From Aurantimonas sp. Leaf443 (GTDB taxonomy: Bacteria > Pseudomonadota > Alphaproteobacteria > Rhizobiales > Rhizobiaceae): 64,000 bases of DNA. The number at the start of each line of letters is the position of its first letter. Position 1 is the first letter of the stretch. The notes under the pieces were generated by a model. That model searched no databases. It saw only the letters and a list, made by a program, of their open reading frames with translations, and was not told where the DNA came from. This document shows positions 17,154 to 25,956 of this stretch, piece by piece. Both the position numbers and the translations under genes were made by a program. The stretch spans positions 62,001 through 126,000 of the forward strand of contig NZ_LMRD01000007.1 of NCBI RefSeq assembly GCF_001425575.1, in the 5' to 3' direction.

Positions 17154-18278
17154 TCAGGACCGAGAGGCCGCCTGTTCCGCCAGTTCGCGATAGAGAGCGC
17201 CATAGGCCTTCCCCATCGCCTCGTCGGTGAAGAGCGCGAGGTAGCGCTCGCGGGCGGCATGGCCCCAGCGCTTCGCCTTTCCCGGATCCGCGACCATCTG
17301 CGCCATTGCCGCAGCCAGGGCCTCGGGATCGGCCGGTGCCACCACGAGACCCGTCATGTCATGACGATTGATATAGCTCGTTCCCGTCCCGATCGCCGTC
17401 GAGATCATCGGCCGGCCGAACATGGCAGCCTCCAGGAGGGCGAGGCCGAACGCCTCCGATCGCTCGTGAGAGGGGAAGACGAAACCGGTGCACAGGCGCA
17501 GCAGGGCCTCCTTGTCGGCATCGTCCAGTTCGCCCATGAAATGGACGTTGGATGCGCCAGCGCTTGCCGCGCGTTGCACGAGCTGGCCTTCCATCGGTCC
17601 CCGCCCGATGATGACGATATCGCAATCGACGGACGAGGCCGCGTCTATGAGGAACTCCAGCCCCTTGTAGTAGCGAAGAACGCCCGTGAACAGAAAGAAC
17701 GGTCGTGGGAACCGCACCCGCCACCGCGCGGCGAGCGCCTCGTCCACATGGCCTTCGCGGTCGGCGAGACCGATCGGGATGACGGCGCATTTGGAGGCGA
17801 ACCGCGAGAGCACCTCGCTCGACGCGAGATAGTCCGGAGAGGTCGCGACGATCCGATCCATTCGGCCGAGAAACCGCGTCATCACCGGGCGGTAGACCCG
17901 CTTCAGCAGCTTCTGCCTCACGATGTCGGAATGGTAGGTGACGATCGCGGGCTTGCCGTGCGGCACGGCGAAATGGACGACGTCCATCAGCGGCCAGGGG
18001 AAGTGGTAGTGCACCAGGTCCGCCTCGGCGGCGGCGGCCCGGAAGGCCCCGAACACCTCGCGCGAGAACCCCGTCGACGCCAGGTCGAAATCGCGCCGGG
18101 CCTTGAGGATCCGATGGCCGTTGAAGGACCCCCGCCCCTTCTCCGGCGTATCGCTCAGCGAGAGAACGGTCGTCTCGACGCCGAGCTCCGCCGTCGATCG
18201 GGCGATCGCCTCGATCGTGCGCTCGATCCCGCCAAACGTGTCCGGCCAGTAGGTCTTGAAGAAATGCAGGACCTTCAT
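17154..18278 (-). CDS. GT4 glycosyltransferase
   Basis: This 374-residue retaining glycosyltransferase has the GT-B fold: MKVLHFFKTYWPDTFGG at the start (nucleotide-sugar enzymes of this type begin similarly), FLFTGVLRYYKGLEFLI at the start of the donor domain, and the EX7E region SEAFGLALLEAAMFGRP near residue 290. It is cytoplasmic or membrane-associated. It lies 171 bases after rfbD on the same strand, the second-largest break in this run. Confidence 0.85.
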   Translation of the reverse strand: MKVLHFFKTYWPDTFGGIERTIEAIARSTAELGVETTVLSLSDTPEKGRGSFNGHRILKARRDFDLASTGFSREVFGAFRAAAAEADLVHYHFPWPLMDVVHFAVPHGKPAIVTYHSDIVRQKLLKRVYRPVMTRFLGRMDRIVATSPDYLASSEVLSRFASKCAVIPIGLADREGHVDEALAARWRVRFPRPFFLFTGVLRYYKGLEFLIDAASSVDCDIVIIGRGPMEGQLVQRAASAGASNVHFMGELDDADKEALLRLCTGFVFPSHERSEAFGLALLEAAMFGRPMISTAIGTGTSYINRHDMTGLVVAPADPEALAAAMAQMVADPGKAKRWGHAARERYLALFTDEAMGKAYGALYRELAEQAASRS

Positions 18279-18449
18279 GCGGCAGACTTGTCGAAGGCAC
18301 CGCGATCGAAACGGCCGGGAGGAAGGCGGCGGCGCGTCCCCGGCGAACCGGCCAATGCGCAGCGGCCACGCCGGGCTTGAACCGCGAGGGGCGCCGTCGA
18401 CCGGCGCAACCGCGATCCGCCTTGGATTCTCATCTCGATCAAGCCTTGC

Positions 18450-19346
18450 TCACGATCGTCCGCCGACCTCGAGGGCGCCCAGGCAGCGGCGGACCCCGTC
18501 CTGCCAGTCGGGCAGCGCGTGGGAGAAGGTCTGCCGGAACCTTGCCGTGTCGAGGCGGGAATTGGCTGGGCGTCTCGCCGGCGTCGGATAGGCGCTGGTC
18601 GGGATCGGCGCCACGTCGGCGACGGGACCGCCGAGCGCGGCCGACTGCCGGAAGATCTCTTCGGCAAAGCCCGCCCAGGTGGTCTCGCCGCCGGCGACCA
18701 TGTGGAAGACGCCGCGCCAGTCGTCCGCCTCCGGCTGGGCTTCGATACGGCGCGCGACGGCGAGGACGGCGTGCGCGATATCGGGCGCGTAGGTCGGAGT
18801 GCCCTGCTGGTCGGCGACGATCGTCAGCCTGTCCCGATCGGCGGCAAGGCGCAGCATCGTCTTCAGGAAGTTCGCGCCGAACGGTCCGTAGACCCAGGCC
18901 GTGCGCAGAATGACATGCGCCGGATTGGCGGCCTGCACGGCCGTCTCGCCCGCCAGCTTGGACTGCCCGTAGACGCCCTGCGGGCCGGTCGCGTCCCCCT
19001 CGACGTAAGGGGCGGGCTTGTCGCCGGAGAAGACGTAGTCGGTCGAGACATGAATGACGGGAAGACCCCGGTCTGCCGCTGCCGCCGCGACATGACCGGC
19101 CCCTTGCGCGTTCACCGCGAAGGCCCTTTCGGACTCCGTCTCGGCCTTGTCGACGGCCGTGTAGGCCGCCGCATTGACCACGATGTCCGGCCGGTGAACG
19201 GCGATGGCCCGGTCGATGGACGCCCGGTCGAGAAGATCGAGCGCCGGCCGGCCGAGGGCGACGATCTCGACGCTTTCGTCGGCAAGGCCGAGAATAGCCT
19301 GCGCGACCTGTCCTTCACGACCGGTGACGAGGAGACGCATGCCCAT
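18450..19346 (-). CDS. rfbD: dTDP-4-dehydrorhamnose reductase
   Basis: This 298-residue short-chain reductase performs the last step of dTDP-L-rhamnose synthesis. It has the Rossmann glycine motif (MRLLVTGREGQVA), the segment VVNAAAYTAVDKAE, HVSTDYVFSG, and the catalytic YGQSKLAGE with Tyr and Lys. The ATG at 19346 overlaps the rfbB stop (TGATG); an internal ATG at 19340 is equally possible. Its length is normal. Confidence 0.93.
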   Translation of the reverse strand: MGMRLLVTGREGQVAQAILGLADESVEIVALGRPALDLLDRASIDRAIAVHRPDIVVNAAAYTAVDKAETESERAFAVNAQGAGHVAAAAADRGLPVIHVSTDYVFSGDKPAPYVEGDATGPQGVYGQSKLAGETAVQAANPAHVILRTAWVYGPFGANFLKTMLRLAADRDRLTIVADQQGTPTYAPDIAHAVLAVARRIEAQPEADDWRGVFHMVAGGETTWAGFAEEIFRQSAALGGPVADVAPIPTSAYPTPARRPANSRLDTARFRQTFSHALPDWQDGVRRCLGALEVGGRS

Positions 19347-20410
19347 CAGCCCTTCGCGGCGGCGCCGAGGCGCTCGCCGGAATAGCGCTTCTCGCGGATC
19401 GGCCGCCACCAGTCTTCGTTCTGGAGATACCAGGCCACGGTCTTCTCAAGGCCCGTCTCGAACGTTTCCCGCGCATGCCAGCCGAGTTCGCTCTCGATGC
19501 GGGTGGCGTCGATCGCGTAACGCAGGTCGTGGCCCGGCCTGTCGGCGACGAAGTCGATCAGTTCGCGCCGGGTGCGGCCGTCGCCGAGCGGGGCCGCCCT
19601 GTCCAACGTATCGCAGATCGTCTCGACGACCGTCAGGTTCGATCGCTCGTTGCGTCCGCCGATATTGTAGGAGCGCCCGGCGGCGCCTCTCGTCGCCACC
19701 ATCACGAGGGCGCGGGCGTGATCCTCGACATAGAGCCAGTCCCGGACGTTCTCGCCGCGGCCGTAGACGGGCAGCCGGCGCCCCTCCAGTCCGTTGAGGA
19801 TCATCAGCGGGATCAGCTTCTCGGGGAAATGATAGGGGCCGTAGTTGTTCGAGCAGTTCGAGAGGACGACCGGCAGATGGTAGGTGTGGTGCCAGGCCAT
19901 CGCCAGATGGTCGGAGGACGCCTTCGAGGCCGAGTAGGGCGAGGACGGCGCATAGGGCGTGTCCTCGGTGAACAGGCTGTCGTCGAGCGGCAGATCGCCG
20001 AAAACCTCGTCGGTCGAGACATGATGGAAGCGGAAGGCGTCGCGACGCACGGCCGGCAAACCGTTCCAATAGGCGCGGACGGCTTCGAGCAGCTGGAATG
20101 TGCCAACGACATTGGTCTGGATGAAGTCGCCCGGACCGTCGATGGAACGGTCGACATGGCTCTCGGCCGCCAGATGCATCACGGCGTCCGGCCGGGTCTC
20201 CTCCAAGAGGGAAAACACGAAGGCCCGGTCGAGAATGTCGCCCTGCACGAAGCGATAGCGCGGATCGGCCTCGATCGAGGCGAGCGAGGTCAGCGTCGCG
20301 GCATAGGTCAGCTTGTCGAGATTGACGACCTCGTGGTCGGTCTCGGCGATGAGGTGACGGCAGACGGCCGAGCCGATGAAGCCGGCGCCGCCGGTGACGA
20401 GAATCTTCAA
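19346..20410 (-). CDS. rfbB: dTDP-glucose 4,6-dehydratase
   Basis: This 354-residue extended short-chain dehydrogenase converts dTDP-glucose to dTDP-4-keto-6-deoxyglucose. Motifs: NAD-binding [29 protein letters not shown], the catalytic [11 protein letters not shown] with the Asp-Glu pair, and [11 protein letters not shown] with the Tyr-X3-Lys. It overlaps rfbC by 4 bases (ATGA). It acts between rfbA and rfbC in the pathway. Confidence 0.95.
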   Translation of the reverse strand: MKILVTGGAGFIGSAVCRHLIAETDHEVVNLDKLTYAATLTSLASIEADPRYRFVQGDILDRAFVFSLLEETRPDAVMHLAAESHVDRSIDGPGDFIQTNVVGTFQLLEAVRAYWNGLPAVRRDAFRFHHVSTDEVFGDLPLDDSLFTEDTPYAPSSPYSASKASSDHLAMAWHHTYHLPVVLSNCSNNYGPYHFPEKLIPLMILNGLEGRRLPVYGRGENVRDWLYVEDHARALVMVATRGAAGRSYNIGGRNERSNLTVVETICDTLDRAAPLGDGRTRRELIDFVADRPGHDLRYAIDATRIESELGWHARETFETGLEKTVAWYLQNEDWWRPIREKRYSGERLGAAAKG

Positions 20411-20976
20411 CGCGAGGGTCCTTCGTATTCGAACGGCGTCTCGACGAAGGTCGGCGCGTCGGCATCCTTCTGCGACAGGACGGGCATGCGCCCGCCGAGC
20501 GGCCAGTCCACGCCGAAGGTCGCGTCGTCGAAGCGGATGGACCTGTCGTGCTCGGCGCTATACGGCGCCGAGACCTTGTAGAGGACTTCCGTGTCGGGCT
20601 CGAGCGTCAGAAACCCGTGGGCGAATCCTTTGGGAACGAGGATCTGGTTGAAGGCGGCAGCCGAGAGTTCAAGCGCCACCCATTTCGCGAAGGTCGGGGA
20701 TCCGCGGCGGATGTCGACGGCGACGTCCAGGATGCGCCCCTTCAGGACTCGCACGAGCTTGTCCTGCGCCACCGGCGGCGTCTGGAAATGCAGGCCACGC
20801 AGGGTGAACGGCTCGGCCGACAGCGACTGGTTGTCCTGCATCCAGTCGAGGTCGATGCCGGCCTGCCTCATCCGCTCGCGATTGAACGTCTCGGAGAAGA
20901 ATCCCCGGTCGTCACCGAACTTGCGCGGGGTGATCTCCAGTACATCCGGGATGTCCAGGGGGCGGATTGAGAGCAT
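20407..20976 (-). CDS. rfbC: dTDP-4-dehydrorhamnose 3,5-epimerase
   Basis: This 189-residue cupin-type epimerase has [13 protein letters not shown] near residue 20, DNQSLS, the catalytic His in [10 protein letters not shown], and [14 protein letters not shown] with the conserved Gly-Phe-Ala-His. The ATG at 20976 gives the family length. A 92-base gap separates it from the next gene upstream, so an internal promoter may exist here. Confidence 0.94.
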   Translation of the reverse strand: MLSIRPLDIPDVLEITPRKFGDDRGFFSETFNRERMRQAGIDLDWMQDNQSLSAEPFTLRGLHFQTPPVAQDKLVRVLKGRILDVAVDIRRGSPTFAKWVALELSAAAFNQILVPKGFAHGFLTLEPDTEVLYKVSAPYSAEHDRSIRFDDATFGVDWPLGGRMPVLSQKDADAPTFVETPFEYEGPSR

Positions 20977-21068
20977 GCTGTCGTCTCCGATCTGTCGACC
21001 GCGAAGCCTTTTCGCCTCGTTTCCGATGGAGGCTGTAGAAGTTCGGCGGGGACGCCGCTCCCGTCGCA

Positions 21069-22037
21069 TCAACGAGGTTTCTGCGTCAAGTCCATCATCA
21101 TGGTGAGCAGCTGCTCGGTCGGGCCAGGCTGGACATGACGAGCGCGGATCGCGTCCACGAGGGCGCCCTCGCCTCTTCCGGCCACGGCGGCATCGACCGC
21201 CTCCACGATCGCCGCGGGATCGGGCCGATCGACGTAGTTCGGCGCATCGCCCAGGAGTTCGCGAGACCAGGGGTGGTCCCGAAGGACGAGCGGCCGCCCT
21301 GAAAGCCCGGCTTCCAGGGCCGAGAATCCGGGATAGTCGATACCCAGCTCGATATAGGCGCTGCAGCTCTGGAAGGCCGAACGCAGGATCGGCGAACTCG
21401 GCTGGACATAGGGCACGAAGCGCACGCTCGCGTCCGCGGCGGCCCGGCAGCGGTCGTAATAGGCCTTGTCGCGGTGGCCGCCGATGAAGACGAGCGGCAG
21501 CTCGTATCCGCGCAGCGCCTCGATCACACGCAGCTGCTCCTTGCCTTCCTCGATCTGCCCGACCGAAAGGACGAAGCGGTCCAGCGCATAGGCCGACTTG
21601 AAGAGATCGTCCTCGACGGGCTTGGCGAAGGCGTCCGAGATGCTGGCGGAAACGACGACCGCACGCTCGGGCGCGAGCCGGAAATGCTCCAGGCACAGGG
21701 TGCGCTCGATCTGCGTGCGCAGGATCACGAGGTCCGCGAGGTCGAGATGGGTCTGCACCACGTCGCGGGCGCTGTGGTTGGGCTCGAAGAAGTTGAAGTT
21801 CGGGATGAGGACGATGGGCGTGCCGTGCGCCTTCACGTCGCGCAGCAGCGCCTCGCCCCCGCCGTGAGCCGAGAAGTGGATCACACCATCATAGAAGGAA
21901 AGCTTGCGCGATCCCGGCCCGTAGAGATCGGCGCGCACGCCCAGATCGTTGATGAAGTCGGCGAGCTGGCGCAGCTCCGTCTCGCCGCCGCCGTGGCTCA
22001 GGAACGCCTGGTGGTATGTCGTCAAAAGAACTCGCAC
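21069..22037 (-). CDS. GT4-like glycosyltransferase
   Basis: This 322-residue protein has a GT-B architecture: MRVLLTTYHQAFLSHGGGE at the start, LVILRTQIERTLC in the first domain, then FVLSVGQIEEGKEQLRV and DYPGFSALEAGLSGRP with the conserved acidic residues of the donor site. It is similar in layout to the glycosyltransferase at 27432-28445, and both keep an HGGGE or PGGGE loop at the start. Sugar specificity is not known. Confidence 0.78.
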   Translation of the reverse strand: MRVLLTTYHQAFLSHGGGETELRQLADFINDLGVRADLYGPGSRKLSFYDGVIHFSAHGGGEALLRDVKAHGTPIVLIPNFNFFEPNHSARDVVQTHLDLADLVILRTQIERTLCLEHFRLAPERAVVVSASISDAFAKPVEDDLFKSAYALDRFVLSVGQIEEGKEQLRVIEALRGYELPLVFIGGHRDKAYYDRCRAAADASVRFVPYVQPSSPILRSAFQSCSAYIELGIDYPGFSALEAGLSGRPLVLRDHPWSRELLGDAPNYVDRPDPAAIVEAVDAAVAGRGEGALVDAIRARHVQPGPTEQLLTMMMDLTQKPR

Positions 22038-22062
22038 CGGCGCACCCTTCTTATGGCAAGAT

Positions 22063-23274
22063 TCAGTTCACGATCGTCGGCGGCGGTTGTACAGGATTGT
22101 CCAGCGATGCCAAACGGTCCAGCATCCTGTCGAGGCGTGCGTCCCAGCTGAAGGCGGCAAGGCGCTCGTCGTCGAGGTCGAGCGGCGGCACCGGATGGGA
22201 GATGATGGTCTCCACGGCCGCGATCCAATCCTCGGGCGTGCGACCGACGAGGATCGTGCCGTCCATCTCGCGAAGCGCCGGCATGGGCGTCGCCAGAACC
22301 GGGAGCCCGGCCGCCAGATACTCGTAGAGCTTCATCGGAAAGACGCTGGCGGCATAGCCCGTGAGGAGGTTCGGCAGCATTCCCACATCCATCGCCCGCA
22401 GATGGTCGGGAAGCGCGTCGTAGGGACGATAGCCGAGGAAATGGGCGTTCGGTAAGCGCTTCATGCGCGCGATGGCGGGGCTGGCATAGCCTTCCGGCTC
22501 GTCGCCGATGAACACCCAGTGCCAGTCGGGACGCGCCGCGATGCAGGTCTCGAGGAGACCGAGATCCAGCTTGTAGTCGGAGAGGACGCCGACATAGCCG
22601 ATCCGCGGATGCGGGATCGCGGCCAGGGTCTCCGGCTGCGAGCCGGGACGCCGCGCGGCGGCGAAATGCTCGATATCGGCGACGTTGCGCTCGTAAACGG
22701 AGCGCGCGCCGGCCATCGCCGCGCAACGGTCCTGCAGCGGCAGGCTGGTCGTGAAGACGAGGTCCGCCCGCCTCAGGAGCCGGTCCTCCGCTGTCCGGTA
22801 CAGCGTGGCGTCGACCCCCGGCACGGCCGCGATATCGTCGACGCAGTGGTAGACGAGCCGGTCGAAGCCGAGCTTCGGCAAGACGTCCTCGAGATAGGGA
22901 TGGTAGGTCCAGATCGTCGGCGCGCCCCGTCCATGCCGCTTCAGCCATCGCCGGATGCGGTGGAGGAGAAGCCCGGCATTGACGGCGCGCACGGCCCGGT
23001 TCCCGTGCGCGAAGGGGATCGTGAGCGGCGAGAACACCCAGAGGTTCTCCTCCACCTCGCGGGGGGGCCGGCTCGCGCCCACCAGGCGATCGGCGATGCG
23101 CGACAGGTCGCGGCCCGAGACGCGCGGCCGGCGAAAGCCGACGGACTCGACGTAGAGCACCCGCGCGCCGCGCCGCGCCAGCCGTCGCGCGATGTGCTGC
23201 TTGTTGGTCCAGTAGGGCGCGTTCCAGTCGGCGGTGGAGAAGAGCACGACCGTGCGAGGGGGCGAGGCCGTCAC
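22063..23274 (-). CDS. Glycosyltransferase (GT1/GT4-like)
   Basis: This 403-residue protein starts with GTG at 23274, whose bases overlap the wecB stop as GTGA. Features are TVVLFSTADWNAPYW, RRLARRGARVLYVES, a VDDIAAVPG segment, IGYVGVLSDYKLDLGLLE at the start of the second domain, and MKLYEYLAAGLPVLATP near the end, the acidic donor-binding site of retaining GT-B enzymes. It is 25 bases from the next gene downstream. Extending the frame upstream would run through wecB and is rejected. Confidence 0.82.
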   Translation of the reverse strand: MTASPPRTVVLFSTADWNAPYWTNKQHIARRLARRGARVLYVESVGFRRPRVSGRDLSRIADRLVGASRPPREVEENLWVFSPLTIPFAHGNRAVRAVNAGLLLHRIRRWLKRHGRGAPTIWTYHPYLEDVLPKLGFDRLVYHCVDDIAAVPGVDATLYRTAEDRLLRRADLVFTTSLPLQDRCAAMAGARSVYERNVADIEHFAAARRPGSQPETLAAIPHPRIGYVGVLSDYKLDLGLLETCIAARPDWHWVFIGDEPEGYASPAIARMKRLPNAHFLGYRPYDALPDHLRAMDVGMLPNLLTGYAASVFPMKLYEYLAAGLPVLATPMPALREMDGTILVGRTPEDWIAAVETIISHPVPPLDLDDERLAAFSWDARLDRMLDRLASLDNPVQPPPTIVN

Positions 23275-24392
23275 GGCGCGAAGCTCGCCGTCAGCCGCGC
23301 CACGATCCGCTCGGCGGCCCGCCCGTCGCCATATGGGGACGGACGTCCTGCCAGCTTCGCCTTGCGCCCTTGCGTCAGCCAGCGCGTGGCGAGGGCGAGG
23401 ATGGCGTCCGCGTCCGGCGGAACGAGACGGCCGAACCCGGCCTTGATGCCCTCGGGCCGCTCGGTGGTGCGGCGGGCGACGATGAACGGGACGCCGTAGG
23501 ACGGCGCCTCCTCCTGGATGCCGCCGGAATCGGTGATGACGAGTTCGGCAGCCTTCAAGACGTGCAGAAGCGTCGCGTAGTCGACGGGTTCGCTGAGGAC
23601 GACGTTGCGAATACCGGCCAGCGCCGGCATGACCTGCTCCCGCACGTTCGGATTGAGATGGACGGGAAAGAAGAAGCAGTGCCTGGAAAACCGCTCGGCC
23701 AGCCGCGCGATCGCCTCGATGACGGCCCCCAGATCGGGGCCGAAGCTCTCGCGGCGGTGGCATGTGACGAGGACGAGGCGGCCGGCATGCTCCGAGACGA
23801 GGGTGCGGATCGACGGCGAGATCTCCGCCGGGCCGGATCGCTCCATGTGCTGGAGGGCGTCGACGATCGTGTTGCCGGTCACCTCGATGCGCGAGGCATC
23901 GATGCCCTCGCGCATCAGTTGCCGGGCGGCCCAGGCCGTCGGACTGAAATGCAGATGCGCCAGCGCGCCCACGAGACGCCGGTTCATCTCTTCGGGAAAG
24001 GGATTGTAGGGATCGTTGGTGCGAAGACCCGCCTCGACATGCGCGACGGGGATCCTGTTGTAGTAGGCCGCGAGCGAGGCCGACAGGACGGTGGCCGTGT
24101 CACCCTGCACCAGGACGACGTCCGGCCGTTCCGTTCCGAACAGCGCGTCGCAGCGTGTCAGCAGCCGCGAGGTCAGGCCGGCGAGCGTCTGGTTGGCGAC
24201 CATCACGTCGAGATCGCTGTCGGGCACGAGGGCGAAGCTGCCCAGCGCCTGCGCCAGCATCTCGCGATGCTGGCCCGTGGCGACGACGCTGACGCGCCAG
24301 TCGGACGGGCGCTCGCGCAGCGCCATGATGACAGGCGCGAGCTTCAGCGCTTCGGGGCGCGTTCCAAGGACGACCATCGCATGGCGGGCCAT
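23271..24392 (-). CDS. wecB: UDP-N-acetylglucosamine 2-epimerase (non-hydrolysing)
   Basis: This 373-residue enzyme interconverts UDP-GlcNAc and UDP-ManNAc. Motifs: VLGTRPEALKLAPVI at the start, VQGDTATVLSA, HVEAGLRTNDPYNPFPEE, SPTAWA, CHRRESFG and TDSGGIQEEAPSYG near residue 290. It supplies ManNAc-type donor, or a precursor for further oxidation, to the nearby transferases. No UDP-ManNAc dehydrogenase (wecC) is seen in the window, so ManNAc itself may be used. Confidence 0.93.
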   Translation of the reverse strand: MARHAMVVLGTRPEALKLAPVIMALRERPSDWRVSVVATGQHREMLAQALGSFALVPDSDLDVMVANQTLAGLTSRLLTRCDALFGTERPDVVLVQGDTATVLSASLAAYYNRIPVAHVEAGLRTNDPYNPFPEEMNRRLVGALAHLHFSPTAWAARQLMREGIDASRIEVTGNTIVDALQHMERSGPAEISPSIRTLVSEHAGRLVLVTCHRRESFGPDLGAVIEAIARLAERFSRHCFFFPVHLNPNVREQVMPALAGIRNVVLSEPVDYATLLHVLKAAELVITDSGGIQEEAPSYGVPFIVARRTTERPEGIKAGFGRLVPPDADAILALATRWLTQGRKAKLAGRPSPYGDGRAAERIVARLTASFAP

Positions 24393-24396
24393 CGCG

Positions 24397-25956
24397 TCAG
24401 CCTTCGCCTCGCGCGGGAAGGGCCTCGGTCCGCCCGCGCCAGCGGATCGCGAAGGGCCAGGCGGCGCGGTCGGCACCCTCGGCCACGATGCGTCCGTCCT
24501 GCAGTGTCACGCGCAGGCGGGCCTTCGCCCCGATCCAGTCCAGCACCTGATCCTCGTTCAGCCAGAGCACCGCTCCGCCCTCCGTCTCCTGCGCGATGAA
24601 GTCCAGGAACTCGGCATGGACGTCGAGGCGATGGGCCTCGCTGCCCCAGCCGTAGTCGTAGCGCGGCGAGAAGGGATGGTCGAGAAAGCCGAACAGGGCG
24701 CCGGAGGCCGTGGCGGCCCGGAAAGCGGCCTTGGTGACGGCGAGGCGATCCCCTTCCTCCAGCACGCAGTCGCCATGCAGCATGCATTGCTGGCTGTGCG
24801 AGACGACGCCCGACGCATCGCCCGGAAGCCGGCCGCCGCGGGCGAGCAGCGCTTCGGGATCGTTGGCGACGATGCCCCCGACAAAGCCTTCGAGCCCGGC
24901 CTCGGCGAGCGCGGCCGGCACGTAGGGCGGGTTCTGGTGGAAGGGCGAGACGGCATGACGCACTTTCAGCCCCTCGACGCGCTGCTCGAGCCATTCGACC
25001 GAGCCCCTCGCCTCGCGCAGGCACGCCTCTGCAGACCCGCCCCAGCGCGGTGCATGGGTCACCGAATGGGACAGGACGGCACCATCCTCGGCGAGGATCT
25101 CATGCAGGAGTTCGATATGATCGGGCCTGTCCTCCTGTTCGGTCTTGATGGCGACCGAGAACGGAAGACCGCGCTCGCGGTAGAGTTCGAAGAGCGGGCG
25201 CGCGGAGGCGATGTCCTCGTCGCAGTCGAGCCGCATCGTGATCGCGCAGTCGTGGCCGAAGGGGACCTCGCGGACCACCGGCACGCAGGGCCGGTCCTCG
25301 TGCCGCCAGTCGGCGAGGAAGGCCTCGACGACCGCCCATTCCGCGCTGTCGACCGGGCCGACGGCACGGTTCCACCAGAGCACCGATCCGGCGCCGGGTT
25401 CGAAGAGCGTCACCATCGGGACGGGCTCGCAACCGCTCGCCTCGGCCATCGCCAGCACCGTGGCGCCGTCCGCCGTCGCGCCGCAGGCGATCGACCACTG
25501 TCCGCCGTCCGCGGTGATGCGCCCGTAGCCCAGATTGTTCCATTCGTCGGCATAGTCGAAACGCAGGAAGGGACGCGTCTCGAACGGCGAATGCGCCGCC
25601 AGGGGATGGGCCAGCCAGCGCACCGAAGCGGCCGAGCGCGACGTGCCCCGCAGCGGCGCCGGCGCGCAGCGTGCCGCATCGGCCCAGTCTGCGGGCAGAG
25701 CCTTCACGTCGCGCAGCCCGCATCGGGCGGCGACCTCGCCCTCTGGACGGCCCAGGACGAGGACCTTGCCGCCGCCGGCCGCGATCCGTCCGATGGTTTC
25801 GGCATCGCCCGAGGCGGGCTCGACGAAGACCGCGATCGCGGCATCGCCCGGCCCGGACGGCGCCGGCCGCATCTGCCCGGCCGTCACGGAACGCTCCAGC
25901 GCGGCTTCCACGATGGGGCCGGCCGGATGGCCGGTTCTGATATGGAAGTCGATCAC
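24397..25956 (-). CDS. NodB-like polysaccharide deacetylase-type protein
   Basis: This 519-residue protein starts with GTG at 25956, overlapping the upstream stop as GTGA. Its C-terminal half holds a carbohydrate-deacetylase-like barrel: MRLDCDEDIASA near residue 240 corresponds to the first acidic motif, and SHSVTHAPRWGG near residue 295 provides the two His metal ligands (H-X3-H). The N-terminal 200 residues are of a type I do not recognise, with a glycine-rich VLVLGRPEGE segment. It may modify N-acetylated sugars in the polymer; the enzyme could also have lost activity. Confidence 0.72.
   Translation of the reverse strand: MIDFHIRTGHPAGPIVEAALERSVTAGQMRPAPSGPGDAAIAVFVEPASGDAETIGRIAAGGGKVLVLGRPEGEVAARCGLRDVKALPADWADAARCAPAPLRGTSRSAASVRWLAHPLAAHSPFETRPFLRFDYADEWNNLGYGRITADGGQWSIACGATADGATVLAMAEASGCEPVPMVTLFEPGAGSVLWWNRAVGPVDSAEWAVVEAFLADWRHEDRPCVPVVREVPFGHDCAITMRLDCDEDIASARPLFELYRERGLPFSVAIKTEQEDRPDHIELLHEILAEDGAVLSHSVTHAPRWGGSAEACLREARGSVEWLEQRVEGLKVRHAVSPFHQNPPYVPAALAEAGLEGFVGGIVANDPEALLARGGRLPGDASGVVSHSQQCMLHGDCVLEEGDRLAVTKAAFRAATASGALFGFLDHPFSPRYDYGWGSEAHRLDVHAEFLDFIAQETEGGAVLWLNEDQVLDWIGAKARLRVTLQDGRIVAEGADRAAWPFAIRWRGRTEALPARGEG

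Noticed and set aside
22063-23763. Possible longer glycosyltransferase beginning inside wecB
   Set aside because: Extra residues are Arg/Gly-rich shadow sequence and the domain starts properly at GTG 23274.
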